Assembly (NCBI GenBank): GCA_026387515.1
Contig: JAPLLP010000226.1
Coordinates: forward strand, 1-5,689
Source of the DNA: Candidatus Omnitrophota bacterium
GTDB taxonomy: Bacteria; Omnitrophota; Koll11; Gygaellales; Profunditerraquicolaceae
Length of the DNA stretch: 5,689 nucleotides
Reading direction: 5' to 3'
Numbering within the stretch: the stretch's first letter is position 1; the number at the start of each line of letters is the position of its first letter. Both the position numbers and the translations under genes were made by a program. Below are positions 1 through 5,183 of the stretch, piece by piece. The notes beneath the pieces were generated by a model, which had not been told where the DNA came from, ran no database searches, and worked only from the letters and a program-made list of their open reading frames with translations.

Positions 1-975
1 AAAATAATAGAAGCCCTGACTAAACATGCAAAGTTAGAAAGGCAGATCGTCCTCTCCGACCATCTCGAATTAGATCTCGGCATTGATTCATTAGGCCGAG
101 TGGAGCTGACGATGGCGTTAGAGCAGGCGCTTAACAGTCATATTCCTGATGAGGTCTTGGCTAAGGTCTCCACTGTTAAAGAACTTATTCTCGAGATAGA
201 GAAATTGGCCCAAGGCCCAGAAGCTCAAGGAGGGACCATCGGGCAGGTCAAGATACAAATTTCATGGAATGAGGTCTTGAGTAAAGAGCCCGCCAAGGAG
301 ATGGTCAAAAAGCTATATATAGCGCCCAACTTCGCGGTAATTTTTGGGATGCTATTATTTACCAGCATGCTACGCCTCCTCTTTAGAATGGTCTGGCGGC
401 TCAAGATCTCCGGAACGGAAAATATTCCGATAAATGGAAAATGCATCCTGTGCGTTAGTCACGGCAGCTACCTGGATGGTTTTATCGTTGCGGCCTCTGT
501 GCCTGCAGGCTTACGCAAGAACCTTTACCTCGTCGGTTTTGAGACCTTTTTCGACCATTTCCTGATCAGGAATATCATAAAATATATCAGGGTCATTCTC
601 ATCGATCCGGGCATGCACTTTGTGGAGGCTATGCAAGCATCTTCTTATGTCCTTAAGAATAACAAGATGGTCTGTATCTTCCCCGAGGGAGAAAGAACTA
701 TAGACGGGGAGATAAAGGAATTCAAAAAAGGGGTCGGAATTTTGGCAAAAGAACTGAATGTTCCGCTGATTCCAGTATACATAGCAGGTTCATATGAATC
801 CTGGCCCAGGACAAAACGGCTTCCGAAGCCGTATCCGATAAAAATAACTTTCGGAAAGTCTTTTGATTTTGAAGAACTTAAGAAGGAAGGATCACGGCTG
901 GGGGCCAAAGATGATTATGAGGCGATAACCTTTGGTATAAGGGGAGAGGTCATAAAGCTCAAAGGTAAACAATGA
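1..975 (+). CDS. Acyl carrier domain fused to PlsC-type 1-acylglycerol-phosphate acyltransferase (5'-partial)
   Basis: The frame is open from base 1, so the N-terminus lies upstream; ATG codons at 100-112 fall inside the carrier domain and are not starts. Of the 324 residues visible, about 1-75 form an acyl carrier domain: the motif LDLGIDSLGRVEL places the phosphopantetheine-accepting serine at residue 30. A linker and hydrophobic stretch (about 111-132) precede a PlsC acyltransferase domain. That domain has the HX4D catalytic motif HGSYLD (H154, D159), the phosphate-binding motif FPEGERT (227-233) and a VPLIPVYIAGS strand. The family moves an acyl chain from acyl-ACP or acyl-CoA to a lysophospholipid at the inner membrane. 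In known fusions of this layout (Aas-like proteins) an AMP-forming acyl-ACP synthetase domain is also present; I infer that for the missing upstream part but cannot see it. The TGA stop at 973-975 lies only 11 bases before the next start, so the genes are probably co-transcribed. Confidence 0.9.
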   Translation, partial: KIIEALTKHAKLERQIVLSDHLELDLGIDSLGRVELTMALEQALNSHIPDEVLAKVSTVKELILEIEKLAQGPEAQGGTIGQVKIQISWNEVLSKEPAKEMVKKLYIAPNFAVIFGMLLFTSMLRLLFRMVWRLKISGTENIPINGKCILCVSHGSYLDGFIVAASVPAGLRKNLYLVGFETFFDHFLIRNIIKYIRVILIDPGMHFVEAMQASSYVLKNNKMVCIFPEGERTIDGEIKEFKKGVGILAKELNVPLIPVYIAGSYESWPRTKRLPKPYPIKITFGKSFDFEELKKEGSRLGAKDDYEAITFGIRGEVIKLKGKQ

Positions 976-986
976 AGGAGGGCGGA

Positions 987-1361
987 ATGAAAAAATGTAT
1001 TGGAATTTGCAGTTTGGTACTGCTGACAATGTTTGTTGTCGCTTCTATCAATCCCACGGATTGTTTTGCGTGGAGGCAGAAATATCAGCAAGAATTAACC
1101 GATAACCCGAAGCTTGAAGAGGCAAACAAACTTTATGAAACATCAATAAGGTGGATTGAAGATGGTGATGGTGTGCACGAGCCTGAAAGAGCGGCACAGT
1201 TTTATTCCAATGCAGAAGAGTACCTGAGAAGGACTATTTATGCACTAAAGGAGCTTGGGACAAAGTACGCTATTGACATCACTAAAGAGACCGACTTTTG
1301 CGAAAAGCTGCAGAGGGAGACGCATTCGAAGCAAGGGATGGCGAAGAGGGAATCAAAATAG
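987..1361 (+). CDS. Small exported protein of unknown function
   Basis: This encodes 124 residues from the ATG at 987, chosen over the ATG at 972 (which overlaps the previous stop). A strong Shine-Dalgarno sequence, AAGGAGGG at 975-982, sits 4-5 bases before 987, and the shorter form gives a proper signal peptide. Lysines 2-3 are followed by a hydrophobic core (about 5-21) and a likely signal peptidase I site after residue 28 (CFA/W). The mature part is short, charged and predicted helical, rich in E, K and R, with one cysteine (DFCEKL). A weak resemblance to helical-hairpin repeats of the TPR type (EEANKLYETSI, AEEYLRRTIYALKEL) is not enough to name it. I do not recognise the family. It lies between a lipid acyltransferase and a second exported protein, 13 bases upstream of the latter, so it probably acts in the periplasm alongside its neighbours. 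Confidence 0.75.
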   Translation: MKKCIGICSLVLLTMFVVASINPTDCFAWRQKYQQELTDNPKLEEANKLYETSIRWIEDGDGVHEPERAAQFYSNAEEYLRRTIYALKELGTKYAIDITKETDFCEKLQRETHSKQGMAKRESK

Positions 1362-1374
1362 GACCTAGCTACAA

Positions 1375-1626
1375 ATGAAAAGAATGTTTTTAATATCAAT
1401 TTTAATCTTGTTTTGCGCAGTAATCGCAAGCGACCCTGCATACGCCGAAGACGTAACAACCAGAATATCTCCTAAGGTAATGTCCAAGTCAGAGGCCAAG
1501 TTAAGGTCATCCATGAGGACGCTATGGGAGTCACGCGCAACATTGCTACGGGCTTACATTGTAAGCGAAATGAATGATTCTAAAGATGTACCTGAGGTCA
1601 GAGGTTGGCTAAGGAGGCCAAGGTAG
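1375..1626 (+). CDS. Signal peptide and N-terminal helix of a repeat-containing exported protein (frame broken at 3' end)
   Basis: This 83-codon frame begins with a clear Sec signal peptide: K2-R3, a hydrophobic core at 4-18, and a cleavage site AYA/E after residue 24. The next segment (about 42-75: LR..MRTLWE...LLRAYI, ending DVPEV) resembles, from memory, the first helix of a small bacterial helical-domain family with a motif like LR..MRKLWEDH...TR..I. The histidine I expect after WE is replaced (WESR). The last codons (GWLRRPR) look like out-of-frame translation, because the same bases read in the -1 frame start a long repeat array. I therefore take this as the 5' part of one gene that continues in the -1 frame to 2591. 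A weak AGGA (1360-1363) lies 11 bases before the ATG, so translation may depend on coupling to the gene ending at 1361. As it stands, the product would be a 59-residue exported fragment. Confidence 0.7.
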   Translation: MKRMFLISILILFCAVIASDPAYAEDVTTRISPKVMSKSEAKLRSSMRTLWESRATLLRAYIVSEMNDSKDVPEVRGWLRRPR

Positions 1627-2330
1627 AAGTTCTGGATCTAACTAAGGAGGCCAAGGTAGAAGTTCTGGATCTAACTAAGGAGGCCAAGGTAGAAGCCCTG
1701 GATCTCACTGAGAAAGCCAAGGTAGAAGCCCTGGATCTAACTGAGAAGGCCAAGGTAAAGGCCCTAAATCTCACCGAGACGGCCGGGGGGAAAGCTCCGG
1801 ATCTCGCTAAGGATGCCAAGGTAGAAGCCCTGGATCTGACTGAGAAGGCCAAGGTAGAAGCCCTGTATCTCACTGAGAAAGCCAAGGTAGAAGCCCCGGG
1901 TCTGACTGAGAAAGCCAAGGTAGAAGCTAAAGATCTGACCGAGAAAGGCAATGAAGAAGCCCTGTATATCATTGGAAAACCTAAGGTAGAAGCCCTGAAT
2001 CTCACTGAGAAGGCCAAGGAAAAAGCCCTGAATCTCACTGAGAAGGCCAAGAGAGAAGCCTTAGATCTAACTGAGACGGCTAAGGTGAAAGCCCTGGATC
2101 TAACTGATAAGGCCAGGGAAAAAGCCCCGGATCTCACTGAGAAGGCCAAGGTAAAGGCCCTGGACCTCACTGAGAAAGCCAGGGGCAAAGCCCAGGGTCT
2201 GAATAAAAAGGCCGCTGAAATAGCCAGGGATCTTATTGAGAAGGCCAAAAAAATAGCCAGGGATCTTATTGAGAAGGCCAAAAAAATAGCCAGGGATATG
2301 ACTGAGAAGGCCAATAAAGAAGCCCTGGAA
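1605..2330 (+). repeat. 22 tandem copies of a 33-bp coding repeat
   Basis: The array has exactly 22 units of 33 bases with no indels, each encoding 11 residues near LTEKAKVEALD. Units 1-3 (1605-1703) are almost identical: bases 1609-1637 and 1642-1670 match exactly. Units 20 and 21 (2232-2264 and 2265-2297) are identical and encode the variant LIEKAKKIARD. Middle units diverge more, for example unit 6 (LTETAGGKAPD) and unit 12 (IIGKPKVEALN). The pattern suggests old expansion plus recent duplication at both ends. Placed on a helical wheel, leucine 1 and alanines 5 and 9 form one narrow apolar stripe, with Lys, Glu and Asp over most of the rest. Because 33 is a multiple of three and the units lack stops, frames on the opposite strand are also open; those are by-products. 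Confidence 0.95.
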
Positions 2331-2591
2331 AGGGTTAAGAAAGAATGGTATAAAAATGCGTACAACTTGGCGGGTTTTTTTGCAATCCCGCACAACCAGA
2401 CCAAGGAGGAATTAACGGATATTTTGTATAAGCACCTGGACTTTAAGATGGTAGAGATAGAGGCGATACTTAAGAAAGATGAAGTGAAGGATTTAGACTA
2501 TTATGAGAAAGACCGGGCCCTTATGCTTATGTTTTCAGATATGCTAGTAGACGGCCTTGTAAAACAATTTCCCAATAGATTCAAGGAATAG
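1605..2591 (+). CDS. Undecapeptide-repeat protein with conserved C-terminal helical domain (3' part of split gene)
   Basis: This frame is open from 1596 (after TGA at 1593-1595) to the TAG at 2589-2591. TTG at 1605 is the only candidate start near its beginning, with GAGGT at 1594-1598 as a weak ribosome site. More likely it continues the signal-peptide frame 1375-1626 after a lost base or a -1 shift. Counted from 1605, residues 1-242 are 22 undecapeptides with consensus LTEKAKVEALD, predicted to form a long charged amphipathic helix like group 3 LEA proteins or apolipoprotein-type repeats. Residues 243-328 form a non-repetitive domain with KEELTDILYKHLDF (267-280) and DMLVDGLVKQFPNRF (312-326). 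From memory this matches the C-terminal half of a small bacterial family, often labelled hypothetical, whose N-terminal half resembles residues 42-75 of the upstream frame. If joined to the signal peptide, the protein would be about 405 residues before processing and periplasmic. Its function is unknown; lipid or membrane binding is inferred only from the repeat type and neighbours. Confidence 0.75.
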   Translation: MAKEAKVEVLDLTKEAKVEVLDLTKEAKVEALDLTEKAKVEALDLTEKAKVKALNLTETAGGKAPDLAKDAKVEALDLTEKAKVEALYLTEKAKVEAPGLTEKAKVEAKDLTEKGNEEALYIIGKPKVEALNLTEKAKEKALNLTEKAKREALDLTETAKVKALDLTDKAREKAPDLTEKAKVKALDLTEKARGKAQGLNKKAAEIARDLIEKAKKIARDLIEKAKKIARDMTEKANKEALERVKKEWYKNAYNLAGFFAIPHNQTKEELTDILYKHLDFKMVEIEAILKKDEVKDLDYYEKDRALMLMFSDMLVDGLVKQFPNRFKE

Positions 2592-2609
2592 AGAGAGGGA
2601 GGAGTACGC

Positions 2610-3854
2610 ATGGGGATTATGAGAACAAAATGGACATCAGGGTTTCTGGCAGTTGCTTTTTTGCTCGCCGTACTGTCAATCCAGGGTTGCGCTACTCTGC
2701 GGCCACGTAAAGCAGTGCCGATGGATTTTACCGGAAAAGTTACGATTGACGGCATGCCGGATATACGTACCGATCTAGATGATCCCGATCCGGTCGTTAT
2801 GCAGAAGAGCTTGATTGATTCATTTAGGCAAGAGGGCCTTGTTAACCTGCTTGGCATTAAGATCTATCCTGTGCTGGCCGTCTCAGGCGCCGGTGCTAAC
2901 GGTGCTTATGGCGCAGGACTATTAAAAGGGTGGTCTAAGGAAGGCTCACGACCTATTTTTAAGATAATTACAGGTGTCTCGAGCGGATCTATCATCGCTC
3001 TTTACGCGTTTTTAGGCAAAGACTACGATGACGAACTTGAGAGATTTTTTACTATGACGTCTACCAAAGATGTAATGAGACAAAAAAATATATTCAGCAT
3101 TTTATTTGGGGATTCTCTTATGGATACTGCTCCGCTGGCCAAAATGATCTCAGCCATTGTGAATGGGAAATTACTGGCAAGGGTTGCCGAAGAGCACAAG
3201 CGCGGCCGCAGGCTATTTGTGGGAACCGTGAACCTAGATGCGCAGGAATTTGTCGTATGGGACATGGGAGCGATTGCTTGTAAAGGCGGCTCCGATTCGC
3301 TGAAGTTATTTCGGAAAATAATTATGGCCTCAACCGCCCTGCCAATGACTTTTCCTCCCGTGCATTTTAAGGTGATTTCGGCGACCGGAGAGCTTTATGA
3401 TGAGATGCATGTCGACGGCGCGACCATGAGAGGGGTCTTTTATATCGACCGGTTAACAAAAAACATGGAAGGAGCGGCTAAGGCCTTTGGCATAGATCCT
3501 TCAAGATACAGGCCGCAGATCTATATTTTAAGCAACAGTTATATGGCGCCGACCAGGCAACAGGTAGAGGATAGCCTGGTAGCTATAAGTATGCGCTCTC
3601 TTGATACGGTAGTGTCAGCGACGAGTAACGGGGATACCTACAGACTATATGCCTTTGCCAAGAAAAGGGGTTTGGATTTCAATTTAGCGTATATTCCGGA
3701 CGATTTCAAGCCTCACCCAAAAGATTTTTTTGATACAAATGAGATGCGGAGGATGTTTAAGCGCGGATATGACGATGCGGTCAATGGATATAAGTGGCAT
3801 AAGACGCCGCCCGGATATGCGGCAGAGGATGAAGCTGCAGAAAAAACCGAATGA
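2610..3854 (+). CDS. Patatin-like phospholipase, predicted outer-membrane lipoprotein
   Basis: This encodes 414 residues from ATG 2610, favoured over ATG 2619 because GGGAGGAG (2597-2604) lies 5 bases upstream. The N-terminus is a lipoprotein signal: hydrophobic core 11-23 and lipobox IQGC, with Cys27 as the predicted lipidated residue. Alanine follows it, not the aspartate that retains lipoproteins in the inner membrane in enterobacteria. The patatin fold carries its expected catalytic parts: a glycine-rich oxyanion loop SGAGANGAYGAG (92-103), the nucleophile elbow GVSSG (122-126, Ser124), and the dyad aspartate in VDGA (Asp269). Patatins hydrolyse acyl esters of phospholipids or other lipids with a Ser-Asp dyad. 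The C-terminal part (YIPDDF, FKRGYDDAVNGY) resembles other patatin-type bacterial lipoproteins. It starts 18 bases after the previous stop, so it is probably the last gene of the operon, followed by a hairpin terminator. The substrate is unknown; a lipid remodelling role is inferred from the acyltransferase upstream. Confidence 0.92.
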   Translation: MGIMRTKWTSGFLAVAFLLAVLSIQGCATLRPRKAVPMDFTGKVTIDGMPDIRTDLDDPDPVVMQKSLIDSFRQEGLVNLLGIKIYPVLAVSGAGANGAYGAGLLKGWSKEGSRPIFKIITGVSSGSIIALYAFLGKDYDDELERFFTMTSTKDVMRQKNIFSILFGDSLMDTAPLAKMISAIVNGKLLARVAEEHKRGRRLFVGTVNLDAQEFVVWDMGAIACKGGSDSLKLFRKIIMASTALPMTFPPVHFKVISATGELYDEMHVDGATMRGVFYIDRLTKNMEGAAKAFGIDPSRYRPQIYILSNSYMAPTRQQVEDSLVAISMRSLDTVVSATSNGDTYRLYAFAKKRGLDFNLAYIPDDFKPHPKDFFDTNEMRRMFKRGYDDAVNGYKWHKTPPGYAAEDEAAEKTE

Positions 3855-3864
3855 AAAAGATGTT

Positions 3865-3892
3865 ATGTCCGCCTCTAAAGGGCGGACATTTT
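3865..3892 (+). terminator. Rho-independent-type terminator after the patatin gene
   Basis: A perfect 9-bp inverted repeat, ATGTCCGCC (3865-3873) and GGCGGACAT (3881-3889), encloses a 7-base loop and is followed by a short T run (TTTT, 3889-3892). It begins 11 bases after the patatin stop. The stem is GC-rich at its loop end, but the T tract is short, so termination may be incomplete. It separates the lipid-related genes from the kinase pair. Confidence 0.75.
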
Positions 3893-3912
3893 GTATCTCT
3901 TTGTGCTATAAA
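3883..3912 (+). promoter_or_regulatory. Possible sigma-70-type promoter for the kinase pair
   Basis: An extended -10 element, TGCTATAAA (hexamer TATAAA at 3907-3912), lies 18 bases after CGGACA (3883-3888), which matches four of six -35 consensus bases. The -35 overlaps the right arm of the terminator stem. Transcription would start near 3919, giving a leader of about 60 bases before the GTG at 3978. This is a consensus match by eye, in the only gap in the window long enough to hold a promoter (123 bases). Confidence 0.35.
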
Positions 3913-3914
3913 GA

Positions 3915-3952
3915 GTCCCGCCATCAAAGTTGATTTAATGCTGAAGCGGGAC
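3915..3952 (+). repeat. Inverted repeat upstream of the kinase genes
   Basis: GTCCCGC (3915-3921) and GCGGGAC (3946-3952) are perfect complements separated by 24 bases. Inside the loop, ATCAA (3923-3927) and TTGAT (3930-3934) are also complementary. No T run follows, so it is not an ordinary terminator. It could be a protein-binding operator or a structured leader for the kinase pair. If transcription starts near 3919, the left arm would be only partly transcribed, which favours a DNA-level role. It matches no riboswitch I know. Confidence 0.45.
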
Positions 3953-3977
3953 GACGTTACTTAAATACGGAGAAGAT

Positions 3978-5183
3978 GTGAATATTTTAGTCTTTAATTG
4001 CGGCAGCTCATCGTTAACCTATAAACTTTTCGAGGTGGAAGGAGCTAGAGACGCCAAAGTAATCCTTTCCGGGAAAGCGCATAGGGTTGGCGTAAAAGGA
4101 AAAGAGCCATCATTTATAGAGCACTATTTTCAAAAACAAGTTCACAAAGATACAACGTCTATCAGGAGTCACAATCAAGCAGCGGTCTTAATACTGCGCC
4201 ACATAAATGAAAACGGAATAAGCATAGACTATATAGGCCACCGGTTTGTGAACGGTGGCGCCCACTTTAACAAATCGGTATTTATCGAGAAAGATGTCCT
4301 GAAAAAGCTGTATCTATGCCTACCGCTCGCGCCGATCCATAACCCGGTTATACTGGAAGTGATACAAGAATGCGCTAAAAAATTCCCACACATAAAACAG
4401 TATGTGACGTTCGATACCGCGTTCCATTCCTCGATACCATATTATGCATATACATATGCCCTGCCTAAAAAAATAATACAAAAATTCGGGTTTAGAAAAT
4501 ACGGTTTTCACGGGCTTTCTTATTCATATATCGCCAAAATTGTGCCTAAAATCTTAAGAGACCCTTCGAATAAAATAAAGATAGTGGCATGCCATCTAGG
4601 AACCGGCGGATCAAGCGTTGCCGCGATCGATGGTGGTGTATCCATAGACAATTCTATGGGTTATTCGCCACTGCCAGGCCATATTATGAGCACGCGATGC
4701 GGAGACATCGACCCGATGTTAGCTATATATCTGATGGCAACATATGGTTATAGGCCCGACTATCTTATGAACATGCTTAATAAAGAAAGCGGATTATTAG
4801 GCATCTCAGGGTTTTCAAGCGATATACGCGACATTATCCATCGCATAACAAAAGAAGGAGAGCAGGCATCACTCGCCCTGGATATGTATATACACCGACT
4901 GAAAAAATACATCGGTAGCTATATAGCAATACTTGGAGGGATCGATGCGCTGGTATTTACCGACGATATAGGATTACGTAGTCCTATTATAAGAGAAAAA
5001 GTGTGTGAGAATATGGAATGGTGCGGTATTGATCTTGATGAGCGATTAAATCGCAAAGCGGTCGGCGCCACTATTTCCATATTAAACACGAAGAGGTCAC
5101 AGGTCAGCGTAGTCTCACTACCAACAGAAGAAGAGCTTGCCATATGCCTGGAGGGGCTAAAGCTACTGAGGTCAAAAAAATAA
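3978..5183 (+). CDS. ackA: Acetate kinase family protein (divergent)
   Basis: The start is GTG 3978, with GGAG (3969-3972) five bases upstream, giving MNILVFNCGSSS as in acetate kinases; the overlapping ATG at 3976 is followed at once by TGA. The 401 residues match the usual family length of about 400. Acetate kinase interconverts acetate + ATP and acetyl phosphate + ADP in the cytoplasm, normally as a homodimer of ASKHA-fold subunits. The residues I expect for catalysis are present: N7 in NCGSSS, R89 in GHRF, H121 in LAPIHNP, D146 in FDTAFH, H178 in YGFHG, H206 in HLGTG, R240 in STRCGDIDP and a Glu at 385/386 in PTEEEL. Several nearby motifs depart from the norm: HLGNG is HLGTG, HGG is NGG (92-94), GTRSGD is STRCGD, and the nucleotide-binding GIGEN is DIGLR (330-334). 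Acetate may therefore not be its substrate. No phosphotransacetylase gene is in view. Its stop overlaps the start of a second family member. Confidence 0.85.
   Translation: MNILVFNCGSSSLTYKLFEVEGARDAKVILSGKAHRVGVKGKEPSFIEHYFQKQVHKDTTSIRSHNQAAVLILRHINENGISIDYIGHRFVNGGAHFNKSVFIEKDVLKKLYLCLPLAPIHNPVILEVIQECAKKFPHIKQYVTFDTAFHSSIPYYAYTYALPKKIIQKFGFRKYGFHGLSYSYIAKIVPKILRDPSNKIKIVACHLGTGGSSVAAIDGGVSIDNSMGYSPLPGHIMSTRCGDIDPMLAIYLMATYGYRPDYLMNMLNKESGLLGISGFSSDIRDIIHRITKEGEQASLALDMYIHRLKKYIGSYIAILGGIDALVFTDDIGLRSPIIREKVCENMEWCGIDLDERLNRKAVGATISILNTKRSQVSVVSLPTEEELAICLEGLKLLRSKK
5174..5180 (+). promoter_or_regulatory. A_AAA_AAA slippery heptamer before the kinase stop codon
   Basis: The final codons of the kinase read TCA AAA AAA TAA, so bases 5174-5180 form a canonical X_XXY_YYZ heptamer in phase. 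A -1 slip here would read ATA and then ATG ATG, entering the downstream open frame that starts at 5183 and bypassing the stop. GGAGGGG (5150-5156) lies upstream, somewhat farther than the spacing known for Shine-Dalgarno stimulation of -1 shifts; no strong downstream stem-loop is evident. The overlap TAATG (5181-5185) also allows plain translational coupling by termination-reinitiation, which is the simpler reading. Confidence 0.35.

Noticed and set aside
972..986. ATG at 972 as start of the small exported protein, giving an ATGA overlap with the previous stop
   Set aside because: The strong AAGGAGGG at 975-982 would lie inside the gene, and it is ideally placed for the ATG at 987, which gives a normal signal peptide.
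2244..2292. A7 runs in repeat units 20 and 21 as frameshift sites
   Set aside because: The zero frame continues through both to a conserved-looking C-terminal domain, and the repeated tract reflects duplicated AAA AAA ATA codons (Lys-Lys-Ile).
1605..2330. CRISPR array
   Set aside because: The 33-base units are contiguous, with no unique spacers, and encode a regular 11-residue pattern, so this is a coding tandem repeat.
1598..2404. Long open frame on the minus strand (268 codons) and a second one at 2100-2393
   Set aside because: Both lie opposite the 33-bp repeat array. A stop-free unit whose length is a multiple of three keeps antisense frames open automatically. Neither has a convincing ribosome site or recognisable domain.
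3730..3933. Open frame of 67 codons overlapping the end of the patatin gene
   Set aside because: It overlaps a well-supported gene in another frame, runs through the terminator hairpin and shows no domain or ribosome site.
3855..3977. Small RNA or riboswitch in the intergenic gap
   Set aside because: The first hairpin is explained as a terminator, and the second matches no riboswitch class I know. Only an inverted repeat can be supported.
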